This document shows, one piece after another, positions 9,824 to 17,363 of a DNA stretch of 44,917 bases; the first letter of the stretch is position 1, and the number at the start of each line of letters is the position of its first letter. The DNA comes from Bacteroidota bacterium. GTDB taxonomy: Bacteria; Bacteroidota; Bacteroidia; UKL13-3. The notes under the pieces were generated by a model that had not been told where the DNA came from, searched no databases, and saw only the letters and a list, made by a program, of their open reading frames with translations. A program made the position numbers and the translations under genes. The stretch covers positions 1 through 44,917 of the forward strand of contig CANGGG010000017.1 in NCBI GenBank assembly GCA_947453415.1. Reading direction: 5' to 3'.

Positions 9824-10951
9824 TTGTCGGGCATTTATATCCATATTCCATTTTGTAAGCAACGTTGTTTTTATTGTAATTTTCATTTTTCAACGCAGTT
9901 AAAAAACACAGCTGAAATGGTGAATGCCATATGCAAAGAAATTGCCATGAGGCAAAATTATTTACAAGACAAAAACCTGCAAAGTATTTATTTTGGTGGT
10001 GGTACACCTAGTTTGTTAAGTCAAGAACAATTGCTTCAAATTTTTGAAACCATTAAAAAACATTTTAACATTCAGCCCAATGCAGAAATTACATTGGAAG
10101 CAAATCCTGACGATTTAAGCGAAGAAAAACTAACGGAATTAAAGCACACGCCCATTAACAGATTAAGCATTGGTGTTCAAAGTTTTTTTGACGATGATTT
10201 AAAATGGATGAACCGCGCGCACAATGCCAATGAAGCAGAAAATGCCATTGCCATGGCAAAGCAAAAAGGCTTTGAAAACATCACCATCGATTTGATATAT
10301 GGAACGCCAGGATTAAGCAATGAAAATTGGCAGCAAAACATTCAAAAAGCATTGGCTTTAGGTGTAAATCATATCAGCAGTTACGCGCTAACGGTGGAGC
10401 CAAAAACGGTTTTGGCTAACATGATAGAAAAAGGAAAATATGCCGACACCAATGAGGAGAAAGCTGCCGAACAATTTGATATTTTAGTAAATACTTTAAA
10501 AGTAAATGGATTTATACATTATGAAATAAGCAATTTTGCAAAACCTGAATTCTTTGCAAAGCATAACAGCAACTATTGGAAAGGCAAACATTACCTTGGA
10601 ATTGGACCTTCAGCACATTCGTTTAATACTGTTTCTAGGAGTTGGAATGTGGCAAATAATCAAAAATATTTAAATGTTTTAGCAATAAATGAGTTGGAAA
10701 TTACCGATGAAGTTCTAACAGTTAATAACCAAATAAACGAATACATCATGACTGGTTTGCGCACCATTTGGGGTTGCGATTTAAACTTTATTGCTTTGCA
10801 ATTTGGAGAAACAGAAAAACAAAGATTGATAAAAGAAGCTGCTAAGTTTATTGACCAAGATTTACTGGAAATAAACAACAATATTTTACTAACTACATCA
10901 AAAGGAAAGTTTTTGGCCGATGGTATTGCTGCTGATTTATTCTTGGTATAA
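9824..10951 (+). CDS. hemW: Radical SAM family heme chaperone HemW
   Basis: The N-terminus 'GIYIHIPFC' leads into the radical-SAM cluster motif CKQRCFYC (Cys11, 15, 18), followed by 'IYFGGGTPS' and 'EANPDD'. This set separates HemW from HemN, which has a longer N-terminus and different spacing. The 375 residues are family length. HemW binds heme and a [4Fe-4S] cluster and is thought to deliver heme to respiratory enzymes; older records call it oxygen-independent coproporphyrinogen oxidase. The start must be a non-ATG codon: TTG at 9824 places the motif correctly, and no in-frame ATG exists nearby upstream. Confidence 0.92.
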   Translation: MSGIYIHIPFCKQRCFYCNFHFSTQLKNTAEMVNAICKEIAMRQNYLQDKNLQSIYFGGGTPSLLSQEQLLQIFETIKKHFNIQPNAEITLEANPDDLSEEKLTELKHTPINRLSIGVQSFFDDDLKWMNRAHNANEAENAIAMAKQKGFENITIDLIYGTPGLSNENWQQNIQKALALGVNHISSYALTVEPKTVLANMIEKGKYADTNEEKAAEQFDILVNTLKVNGFIHYEISNFAKPEFFAKHNSNYWKGKHYLGIGPSAHSFNTVSRSWNVANNQKYLNVLAINELEITDEVLTVNNQINEYIMTGLRTIWGCDLNFIALQFGETEKQRLIKEAAKFIDQDLLEINNNILLTTSKGKFLADGIAADLFLV

Positions 10952-11002
10952 GCACCGTCAGACGATTTTGCAAAGCCAAAGCGAGGCAAGGTGCCAGACG
11001 GT
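10952..11002. repeat. Short inverted/direct repeat (ACCGTC...GACGGT) after hemW
   Basis: Starting at the base after the hemW stop, GCACCGTCAGACG (10952-10964) and GGTGCCAGACGGT (10990-11002) share inverted ACCGTC/GACGGT and GCACC/GGTGC pairs and a direct CAGACG. This is GC-rich against an AT-rich background, which suggests a repeat-element remnant. Confidence 0.4.
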
Positions 11003-11086
11003 TATTTAGAAGATTATTTTTACAATAACAACACCAATATTTCCAAAACAATTGCTAATATTGATGCTTAAAAATAGATAAGTAAA

Positions 11087-11548
11087 ATGAATGATTACTG
11101 GCAAATAATAAGTGTAACATTGGTGTGCACTATTAAATTTATTATTGGGCTAGGAATGGCATTGACATATAACTTTTCGCCAATTGTATTTTACCTAACC
11201 ACAGTTGGTGGTGGCATGTTAGGCGTGTTTATTTATTTGTATTTATGGGATTTTTTATTGCTTTTAAAAGCAAAATTTGTAAAGCCAAAGCCGCATATTA
11301 TTCATATAAAAATAAATAAAAACATCAGAAAAATGGTCCATTTTTCACGAACATGGGGCATTTATGGCATTGCATTGGTAACGCCAACCATTATTTCAAT
11401 GCCGGTAGGAACTTTAATTTGCAGAGCAATAGAAAAAAATAAATGGCATATAAAATTAGTGATGTTTATATCATTAAGTTTTTGGGCTTTACTAATTATT
11501 GCGTTGCAAAATTTGTTTAATATTGATGTACAATCATGGTTTAAATAA
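11087..11548 (+). CDS. Small integral membrane protein, function unknown
   Basis: I do not recognise this 153-residue protein with confidence. Hydropathy read by eye gives three to four membrane segments: about 7-27, 31-60 (glycine-rich 'TVGGGMLGVFIYLYLW'), 95-113 ('GIYGIALVTPTIISMPVGTL') and 125-145. A basic loop (about 62-88, rich in K and H) lies between segments 2 and 3, probably cytoplasmic. The 'ALVTPTIISMPVGTL' stretch resembles small multidrug-export or DedA-like loops only weakly. It is 8 bases upstream of a glycosyltransferase gene and likely cotranscribed, so a role in moving or assembling an envelope glycolipid or polysaccharide is an inference from context. Confidence 0.7.
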   Translation: MNDYWQIISVTLVCTIKFIIGLGMALTYNFSPIVFYLTTVGGGMLGVFIYLYLWDFLLLLKAKFVKPKPHIIHIKINKNIRKMVHFSRTWGIYGIALVTPTIISMPVGTLICRAIEKNKWHIKLVMFISLSFWALLIIALQNLFNIDVQSWFK

Positions 11549-11556
11549 CACAAAAA

Positions 11557-12546
11557 ATGAAAGTATTATACGCAATTCAAGGAACTGGAAATGGCCACAT
11601 AAGTAGGTCACGCGAGGTCATTCCTTTTTTAAAACAACAATGTGATTTAGATATTTTAATAAGTGGAACGCAATCGGATGTGCAATTACCTTATGAAATA
11701 AAATATAAACTGAAAGGTGTTGGTTTTACTTTTGGTAAAAGTGGCGGAATAGATTTTGGTGACAGTATAAAAAATTTACATCCCATCAAATTCATCAAAG
11801 ACATTTATCAAATACCAGTAAAAAACTACGATTTAGTCATCAACGATTATGAACCTGTAAGCGCTTGGGCTTGTAAAATTCACGATTTGAATTGTGTGGC
11901 TTTTAGTCATCAAGCTGCCTTTTTAAGTAAGCTAACTCCACGCATAAAAAATAAAGAAAAGTTTGGCGAAAGTGTTTTAAAAACCTATGCGCCATGTACT
12001 GATAAAGTGGCTTTTCATTTTGATACTTACGATGATTTTATTCACACACCAGTAATAAGAAGCGAAGTTAGAAAAATGGAAATTACCAATCAGCAGCATA
12101 TTTCGGTGTATCTTCCTGCTTATTCCGATGAAATATTGTTAAAGCATTTTTATAAAATTCCTGATATAAAATTTGAGGTTTTTAGCAAGCATAGCAAAAA
12201 AGCAATCACTAAAAAAAATGTGACCATTAAACCAGTTTTAAACCAAGATTTTATAGCTAGTCTAGCCAGTAGCAATGGATTAATTACTAACGGAGGATTT
12301 GAAAGTCCTGCTGAAGCAAGCTTTTTGGGTAAAAAAGTAATGTGTATTCCTATGGCTAACCAATATGAGCAAAAGTGCAATGCCAAAGCCTTTAAATTAT
12401 TGGGCGGAACAAGGGTAAAAAAAATAGAAGAAGACTTTTATAAAAAAACCCAATTATGGCTCGACAATGGAAAGCCAATAAATGTAAACTACAAAGACGA
12501 AACAGCCGAAATAGTTGAAAAGGTTTTGGCTAAATACAGAAAATAG
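11557..12546 (+). CDS. GT-B fold glycosyltransferase-like protein (MurG/GT28-related)
   Basis: The 329-residue protein starts 'MKVLYAIQGTGNGHISRSRE', the glycine-rich first loop with a GNGH motif found in MurG/MGDG-synthase-type and Glyco_trans_1_3 proteins. The C-terminal half has 'LITNGGFESPAEASFLGKKVMCIPMANQYEQ', the classic nucleotide-sugar and acceptor loop (NGGxxSxxE, PxxxQxEQ). A cytoplasmic GT-B enzyme using an activated sugar is therefore likely; donor and acceptor are unknown. It shares an operon with the preceding small membrane protein. No signal peptide or membrane helix is visible. Confidence 0.82.
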   Translation: MKVLYAIQGTGNGHISRSREVIPFLKQQCDLDILISGTQSDVQLPYEIKYKLKGVGFTFGKSGGIDFGDSIKNLHPIKFIKDIYQIPVKNYDLVINDYEPVSAWACKIHDLNCVAFSHQAAFLSKLTPRIKNKEKFGESVLKTYAPCTDKVAFHFDTYDDFIHTPVIRSEVRKMEITNQQHISVYLPAYSDEILLKHFYKIPDIKFEVFSKHSKKAITKKNVTIKPVLNQDFIASLASSNGLITNGGFESPAEASFLGKKVMCIPMANQYEQKCNAKAFKLLGGTRVKKIEEDFYKKTQLWLDNGKPINVNYKDETAEIVEKVLAKYRK

Positions 12547-12608
12547 TTGCTGTTTCACTATTGGTTTTTGTAAAAGTACCATGGTAAATTTAGCTAAAAC
12601 GCAAAAAA

Positions 12609-12639
12609 TTTGGATTATAAAACTAAATTTTTATATTTG
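12609..12639 (+). promoter_or_regulatory. Consensus Bacteroidota promoter of the TetR gene
   Basis: TTTG at 12609-12612, exactly 19 bases, then TATATTTG at 12632-12639. This is a perfect match to the -33/-7 consensus (TTTG-N19-TAnnTTTG) known for the Bacteroidota primary sigma factor. The start point should fall within the adjacent palindrome. Confidence 0.85.
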
Positions 12640-12655
12640 CCTAACAATTGTTAGG
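12640..12655. promoter_or_regulatory. Perfect 16-bp palindromic operator (CCTAACAATTGTTAGG)
   Basis: The 16 bases are identical to their reverse complement. They abut the -7 box, cover the expected transcription start and end 2 bases before the regulator's ATG. Length and symmetry suit a TetR-family dimer, so autorepression is the likely role. I found no second good copy in the window, including upstream of paaA and marR. Confidence 0.8.
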
Positions 12656-12657
12656 TT

Positions 12658-13239
12658 ATGGCTGAAACACTGATCATCAACAGAAAAGAACAAATTACAG
12701 AAACTGCTGCAAAATTATTCCGCAAAAAGGGATACATAGCTACCACCATGCGCGACTTGGCGGCAGAACTTGGAATAGAAGCCGCTAGCATTTACCACCA
12801 CGTAAAATCAAAAGAAGAATTATTGGAAACCATCTGTTTTGACATGGCCAATAAATTTATTATGAATGCAAAAGAAGTAAACGACATTTACTTTAATGCA
12901 GAAGAAAAATTGCGCTTAGCAATAAAATTACACATAGAAACTATTACGCTAAACCAAAACAAATCGGCAGTTTTTTTACAAGAATGGCGTAACTTAAGTG
13001 AACCCAATTTGAGTAAATTTAAAATGCTACGAGATCAATATGAAAACCAATTTACCATTATCATAATTGATGGAGAAAATGAAGATATTTTTGATTTTGT
13101 AGATAAGAAATTTGCGGTGTTAAGCATCCTTTCTACCATTAATTTTGTGAATGAATGGTATAATCCCGAAGGTAAAATGAATGCTGCTGAAATAGCTGAA
13201 AAACTAAGTAATTTTATTTTAGGAGGATTAAGAAAATAG
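12658..13239 (+). CDS. TetR/AcrR family regulator, probable phenylacetate-locus repressor
   Basis: The N-terminal DNA-binding domain (about 8-55) is textbook TetR: 'AAKLFRKKGYIATTMRDLAAELGIEAASIYHHVKSKEELL'. The remaining 135 residues are helical with no recognisable ligand signature. Length (193 aa) is normal. It begins 2 bases after a perfect palindrome and is followed 58 bases later by paaA, so it is probably an autorepressor that also controls paaABC by readthrough. Its effector may be phenylacetyl-CoA, since TetR-type PaaR proteins in other phyla bind it. That is an analogy and not shown by this sequence. Confidence 0.88.
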   Translation: MAETLIINRKEQITETAAKLFRKKGYIATTMRDLAAELGIEAASIYHHVKSKEELLETICFDMANKFIMNAKEVNDIYFNAEEKLRLAIKLHIETITLNQNKSAVFLQEWRNLSEPNLSKFKMLRDQYENQFTIIIIDGENEDIFDFVDKKFAVLSILSTINFVNEWYNPEGKMNAAEIAEKLSNFILGGLRK

Positions 13240-13293
13240 CCTCTGGCTATTGGCACAAAAAACTATCAACTGACAACTAACAACTAACAACTA
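13238..13293. repeat. Iterated-word spacer before paaA
   Basis: 13238-13254 (AGCCTCTGGCTATTGGC) matches the reverse complement of the pgk-fumC repeat at 14 of 17 positions. It starts within the TetR stop codon. 13262-13293 then iterates CAACTGACAACTAACAACTAACAAC with a period near 7. No promoter is evident, so paaA probably depends on the TetR promoter. Confidence 0.5.
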
Positions 13294-13297
13294 TATT

Positions 13298-14287
13298 ATG
13301 TACGGAAACGCTTACATTGATCCAAACGAAAAGCCATTATCAATTTTAGATGGCGAAGACCCAATTAAATTAGCTGAATTTGAAGCACGAATAGATCGTG
13401 GTGAAAAAATAGAACCTAAAGATTGGATGCCTAAAGAATACAGGAAACAATTAATTAGAATGATAGAACAACATGCGCATTCTGAAATTATTGGTGCATT
13501 GCCAGAAGGCACATGGATTACTCGCGCTCCAGGTTTTAAACGTAAGTTAGCTTTAATGGCTAAAGTACAAGACGAAGTAGGACACGCACAATTGCTTTAC
13601 AGTGCTGCCGAAACTTTGGGAAAAAGCCGTGAAGCCATGATCAACGATTTGATTACTGGTAAATCAAAATACTCAAATGTTTTTAATTATCCTGCTTTAA
13701 CTTGGGCCGATTCATGTGTAATAGCTTGGTTAATTGATGCGGGTGCAATTATTAATCAAGTGGCAAATGCCAAAGGTAGTTACGGTCCATACGGACGTGC
13801 TTTAGACAGAATTTGTACTGAAGAAAGTTTCCATTTAAAATATGGTCATCACAATGTGGTAACTTTAGCAACTGGAACACCTTTTCAACGCCAAATGGTA
13901 CAAGAAGCTTTAACCCGTTGGTGGCCGCCAATTATGCATTTTTTTGGCCCTAGCGATAAAATTTCGAACCATACAACTATATTGATGAAATGGAAAGTTA
14001 AAATGGCAACGAACGATGACATGCGTCAACAGTTTTTAAACATGTATGTTCCTAAAATTTGGGATTTAGGATTGGTACTTCCCGATGCCAATTTAAAGAA
14101 AAACGAAGAGACAAAATTATGGGAATATACCGAACCAGATTGGGACGAATTTAAACGTGTTATCAATGGTGGAGGTCCTTGTAATGCAGAACGTTTGGCA
14201 GTTCGCAGAATGGCAGAAGAAAAAGGAAGATGGGTTAGAGCTGCTTTATTGAATAAATCAGAAAAATATGTAACTCCTTTAGCCTAG
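13298..14287 (+). CDS. paaA: 1,2-phenylacetyl-CoA epoxidase, catalytic subunit PaaA
   Basis: PaaA is the diiron subunit that, with PaaC, forms the core epoxidising the ring of phenylacetyl-CoA. The ferritin-like diiron ligands are visible: Glu63, the first ExxH at Glu93-His96 ('QDEVGHAQ') and the second ExxH at Glu176-His179 ('TEESFH'). 'WITRAPGF' and '[13 protein letters not shown]' are family hallmarks. The 329 residues are normal. It is the first catalytic gene after the TetR regulator and is separated from paaB by an S23-type gene, which is unusual because paaA and paaB normally adjoin. Confidence 0.96.
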   Translation: MYGNAYIDPNEKPLSILDGEDPIKLAEFEARIDRGEKIEPKDWMPKEYRKQLIRMIEQHAHSEIIGALPEGTWITRAPGFKRKLALMAKVQDEVGHAQLLYSAAETLGKSREAMINDLITGKSKYSNVFNYPALTWADSCVIAWLIDAGAIINQVANAKGSYGPYGRALDRICTEESFHLKYGHHNVVTLATGTPFQRQMVQEALTRWWPPIMHFFGPSDKISNHTTILMKWKVKMATNDDMRQQFLNMYVPKIWDLGLVLPDANLKKNEETKLWEYTEPDWDEFKRVINGGGPCNAERLAVRRMAEEKGRWVRAALLNKSEKYVTPLA

Positions 14288-14295
14288 GGAATTGC

Positions 14296-14370
14296 AAAGA
14301 TTACAAAAATTACAATGTTGGAAAGATTGAAGAATTACTAGGAATCAATTTTTTAATTTTTGTAATCTTT
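14296..14370. repeat. Perfect 17-bp inverted repeat between paaA and the S23-type gene
   Basis: Bases 14296-14312 (AAAGATTACAAAAATTA) are the exact reverse complement of 14354-14370. The 41-base loop contains a further related word (GAAAGATTGAAG). The same vocabulary, TTGTAATCTTTCAA, recurs at about 14779-14815 on the other side of the S23-type gene and more loosely at 15203-15235 between paaB and paaC. A long hairpin could form in the paa mRNA here. Confidence 0.75.
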
Positions 14371-14392
14371 TCAACTTTGAAATATAAATAGA

Positions 14393-14770
14393 ATGGCAAA
14401 AATAGAGACTTTTGAAGACTTAGAAATTTGGAATGAGGCTATTGATTTATATGTAGAAGTTTATTCAAAATGTGAAAACAGTAGTCTTAAAAATGATTTT
14501 TCTGCAAAAGACCAATTGAAAAGAGCTACACTTTCGATTTCAAATAATATAGCTGAAGGTTTTGAGTATGAAAACAATCTTCAATTTATGCGATTTTTGA
14601 GATATTCAAAAGGATCGGCAGGAGAAGTTAGAAGCATGATTCATGCGTTTTACAGAACTAAACAAATAGATGAAGCAACACATAAAAAACTAATAGAAGA
14701 TGTAATTTTAATTTCCAAAAGCATAAAAAACTTTTTAAAATATTTAAGTAATCATAAACCTATAAAATAA
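14393..14770 (+). CDS. Four-helix-bundle protein, S23/23S rRNA intervening-sequence family
   Basis: The 125-residue protein has the family pattern 'LEIWNEAIDLYVEVY', 'RATLSISNNIAEGFE' and 'FLRYSKGSAGEVRSMI' (the SI.NIAEG and F...L..SKGSAGE boxes), and predicts as four helices. Members form pentameric bundles. They occur inside 23S rRNA intervening sequences, as free-standing genes, and as the Avd subunit of diversity-generating retroelements; the cellular role of free-standing ones is unknown. Here it interrupts paaA-paaB in the same orientation, with repeat-rich spacers on both sides, suggesting it arrived as a small cassette. No reverse transcriptase or template repeat is present. Base composition resembles its neighbours. 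Confidence 0.9.
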   Translation: MAKIETFEDLEIWNEAIDLYVEVYSKCENSSLKNDFSAKDQLKRATLSISNNIAEGFEYENNLQFMRFLRYSKGSAGEVRSMIHAFYRTKQIDEATHKKLIEDVILISKSIKNFLKYLSNHKPIK

Positions 14771-14778
14771 TTTTTCAA

Positions 14779-14818
14779 CCTTGTAATCTTTCAATTTTTC
14801 AAAACCTTGTAATAACAA
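14779..14818. repeat. TTGTAATCTTTCAA-word spacer before paaB
   Basis: The gap after the S23-type gene contains CCTTGTAATCTTTCAA and then CCTTGTAATAAC, the same words as the 17-bp inverted repeat on its other side, as a direct copy of the right arm. This supports paired flanking elements around the inserted gene. Confidence 0.5.
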
Positions 14819-14821
14819 CAA

Positions 14822-15196
14822 ATGATAAATTCACTAGACCCTCGCATAGCGAGAGAAAAAATAAATGAAGACAATACCATTGCTCCATTAACTGAAATGG
14901 ACAATTGGGAAACTTACGAAGTTTTTCACCAAAAAAAACGTGGCGAACAACATGAACATGTAGGAATAGTTCATGCTCCAAATAACGAAATGGCTTTACT
15001 TTTTGGTAAGGAACAATATGGCCGAAGAGGAATAAGCGTAAATATTTGGGTGGTAAAAACCAGCAATGTTTTTGCATCGGATTACGATGATGCCGATATT
15101 TTTGAAACAGTTCCAGACAAGCAATACCGTGAAGCAGGTGGCTATAAAGTAATGGAAATGATTAATAAATATAAGAAGGAAAACAAAGGATTATAA
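14822..15196 (+). CDS. paaB: 1,2-phenylacetyl-CoA epoxidase, subunit PaaB
   Basis: The core 'NWETYEVFHQKKRGEQHEHVGIVHAPNNEMALLFGKEQYGRRG' region (about 27-75) is the PaaB family pattern, including the FxQKKRGxxHxHVG motif. PaaB is a small structural subunit that bridges the PaaAC heterodimers into the larger complex. At 124 residues it is longer than the roughly 95 of proteobacterial PaaB, with an extra N-terminal stretch and a lysine-rich C-terminus. I believe this is typical of Bacteroidota. It is 50 bases upstream of paaC. Confidence 0.95.
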   Translation: MINSLDPRIAREKINEDNTIAPLTEMDNWETYEVFHQKKRGEQHEHVGIVHAPNNEMALLFGKEQYGRRGISVNIWVVKTSNVFASDYDDADIFETVPDKQYREAGGYKVMEMINKYKKENKGL

Positions 15197-15246
15197 GATT
15201 AGAAATTTTCAAATTTTGTAATTTTCAAATTAACAATACAAAAAAC

Positions 15247-16002
15247 ATGAACGTAACAGCAATTAAAGAATTATTATATAAAATGGCTGATGATTTATTA
15301 ATCATTGGTCATAGAAACAGTGAATGGACGGGTTTAGGTCCAATTTTAGAAGAGGACATTGCCTTTTCATCCATGGCGCAAGACAAGATAGGACAAGCAG
15401 GTGCATTGTTTGAAATTTTACACGAATTAGGCGAGGGTGAACCTGATACTGTAGCATTTATGCGCGATGCCAACAAAATGCATTGCTCTCAATTTGTAGA
15501 ATTACCAAATGGCGAATACGACTTTTCTATCTTGCGTCATTTTCTATTTGACCATGCCGACCAATTGCGATTTGAAATGCTTGCCAATTCTAGCTTTGAG
15601 CCATTGGCTCAAGTAGCAAAAAAAATAAAAGGAGAATTAAAATACCATGTTTTTCATGCCAATACTTGGTTGGTAAAATTAGGTAATGGATCGGAAGAAA
15701 GTAAAGCCAGAATGCAAACTGCATTGAACGAAAGTTGGAATTACGCTCTAGGAATGTTTGAAGCAGGTGATTTTGAAAAAGAGTTGCAAAGCGAAAATAT
15801 TTTTGAAGGTGAAGAAGCTTTGAAAACACGTTGGATGGCAAACATTACGCCTTTTATAGAAAAAGCAAATTTGAAAATTCCTGATACTAAATCTTGGGAA
15901 CCAATATTAGGTGGACGCAAAGGTTATCATACCGAATATTTACAACAATTAGTAGAAGAAATGGGTGAAGTATTTCGCCTAGATCCAACTGCGCAGTGGT
16001 AA
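15247..16002 (+). CDS. paaC: 1,2-phenylacetyl-CoA epoxidase, subunit PaaC
   Basis: The 251-residue protein matches PaaC: 'IIGHRNSEWTGLGPILEEDIAFSSMAQDKIGQAGALFEIL' at the N-terminus, 'RHFLFDHADQLRFEML' and 'KYHVFHANTWLVKLGNG'. PaaC has the same fold as PaaA but lacks a working diiron centre, and stabilises PaaA and its substrate site. It is the last paa gene before a strong terminator. paaD is not adjacent and lies 4.6 kb away beyond the efflux module, and paaE is not in the window. Confidence 0.95.
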   Translation: MNVTAIKELLYKMADDLLIIGHRNSEWTGLGPILEEDIAFSSMAQDKIGQAGALFEILHELGEGEPDTVAFMRDANKMHCSQFVELPNGEYDFSILRHFLFDHADQLRFEMLANSSFEPLAQVAKKIKGELKYHVFHANTWLVKLGNGSEESKARMQTALNESWNYALGMFEAGDFEKELQSENIFEGEEALKTRWMANITPFIEKANLKIPDTKSWEPILGGRKGYHTEYLQQLVEEMGEVFRLDPTAQW

Positions 16003-16014
16003 AAAATTCTAAAT

Positions 16015-16051
16015 AAAAAAACCATTGTTAAGTTTAACAATGGCTTTTTTT
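16015..16051. terminator. Bidirectional terminator between paaC and tolC
   Basis: CCATTGTTAA (16022-16031) pairs with TTAACAATGG (16034-16043), with A7 (16015-16021) on one side and T7 (16045-16051) on the other. It serves the convergent paaC and tolC-like genes and cuts paaABC off from anything downstream. Confidence 0.9.
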
Positions 16052-16062
16052 GTGTCTAAAAT

Positions 16063-17352
16063 TTACCAGTATTTTTCGCCACATAATTTGGCTAATTCAA
16101 TTTTTGCCATGCATAATTGATATTCAAATTGCAACTTATTTATGGCGGCTCTTTGTATACCATTTGCTGCATAAGTTATGTCTAAATAAGTAGCAACGCC
16201 ATTTTTAAAACGCGATTGTGTTAGGTTTAAAACTTCTTTTGCCGATTTTATTTGACTCTCGGTATTTTGTAACCTTTCTTTATTACTCTCTACATCAGTT
16301 ATGGCTTGTTTGATGTCTTTTCTATAAATATTGTTTAAACTTTGCATGCTATACTCTGTTTGCTTAAGCAATTGTTGTGCTACATTAATTTGCGATCTGT
16401 TTTTTCCTCCTGAATATATAGGAACATTTAAACTTATTCCTGCCAAATAATTAAATCTGTTTTCTAAAATATCTGGTTGATAACCATTTCTGAAACCAGC
16501 GCTAGCCGTTGCATTTAAAGTAGGTGTAAGTTGGCGTTTATTATATTTCACCTCTAATTGTGCCTGTGTAATGCGTGTTTTAACCAAAGCATATTCGCTA
16601 TTTTGACTTTCAACTAATTTTATATATTCTTCAACATTTCCATTCTTTATAGTAAAATCAAATTGACTTAATTGAACACTTTTTTTTCCAGTAGTAAACT
16701 CCAATAAATTGAATTGTTTTTGTAGTAAGTTTTGTAAATCAACTTTACGATTTTGTTCATAATCTATGCTCGCATCTATGTTGTATAAATCTACTTTTAA
16801 AGCATCACCATTGTTTAATTTACTTTGAATAATTTCTTTATTCTGTTTATAGTAATTTATTACACTATCCTGTATATTTACTGCAAGTTTTAAATAAACT
16901 ATATAATAATATATTCCAGCTACTTGCGATGCCAATAATTGTTTATTATACTCCGTATTTTGTTTACTAAATTTCAATTCTTCTTTCGATTTTTCAATAA
17001 CAGCTTTGAACCTTCCAAAATCAAGTAAAACATAATTTGCAGAAATATTTGCATTGAAATTATTATTGGGTTGGAACTGTAAGTTATTGGTAACCCCGGG
17101 TCCTGCAGGAAAAGCAACTTGACTAACTGGTGCTATGTAATTGTAATTAACTAAACCGCTAACGTTAGGCATGTAATTACTTTTTGTTACATTTATCCTT
17201 TCTTGGGCAATTTGCTCGTTCTGTTGAATCTCTCTCAACTTTGGGTTAAAAGTAAATGACTCATTAATTAAATTTTGCAATTCAGCATTTTGTTGAGCTC
17301 CAACATTCATTATGCTAGATAATAATGTAATAATAAATATATATTTTTTCAT
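16063..17352 (-). CDS. TolC-family outer membrane efflux protein
   Basis: A 429-residue exported protein with signal peptide 'MKKYIFIITLLSSIMNVGAQ'. Two outer-membrane-efflux repeats of long coiled-coil helices follow, with strand-like segments near 'ISANYVLLDFGRFKAVIEKSKEELKFSKQN' and 'AGISLNVPIYSGGKNRSQINVAQ'. This duplicated F..G....I..A pattern is diagnostic of the family. It forms the trimeric outer-membrane channel of a three-part pump. It is the last gene of the leftward hlyD-emrB-tolC operon, 11 bases after the permease gene, so it serves that pump. Confidence 0.93.
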   Translation of the reverse strand: MKKYIFIITLLSSIMNVGAQQNAELQNLINESFTFNPKLREIQQNEQIAQERINVTKSNYMPNVSGLVNYNYIAPVSQVAFPAGPGVTNNLQFQPNNNFNANISANYVLLDFGRFKAVIEKSKEELKFSKQNTEYNKQLLASQVAGIYYYIVYLKLAVNIQDSVINYYKQNKEIIQSKLNNGDALKVDLYNIDASIDYEQNRKVDLQNLLQKQFNLLEFTTGKKSVQLSQFDFTIKNGNVEEYIKLVESQNSEYALVKTRITQAQLEVKYNKRQLTPTLNATASAGFRNGYQPDILENRFNYLAGISLNVPIYSGGKNRSQINVAQQLLKQTEYSMQSLNNIYRKDIKQAITDVESNKERLQNTESQIKSAKEVLNLTQSRFKNGVATYLDITYAANGIQRAAINKLQFEYQLCMAKIELAKLCGEKYW

Positions 17353-17363
17353 TTTTTTATGGA

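Noticed and set aside
13262-13293. Possible CRISPR-like array from the iterated CAACTAACAAC words
   Set aside because: Units are only about 7 bases with no spacers and no cas genes. It is a simple iterated repeat.
14393-14770. Diversity-generating retroelement suggested by the Avd-like four-helix-bundle gene
   Set aside because: No reverse transcriptase, template repeat or variable-repeat target is present within the window around it.
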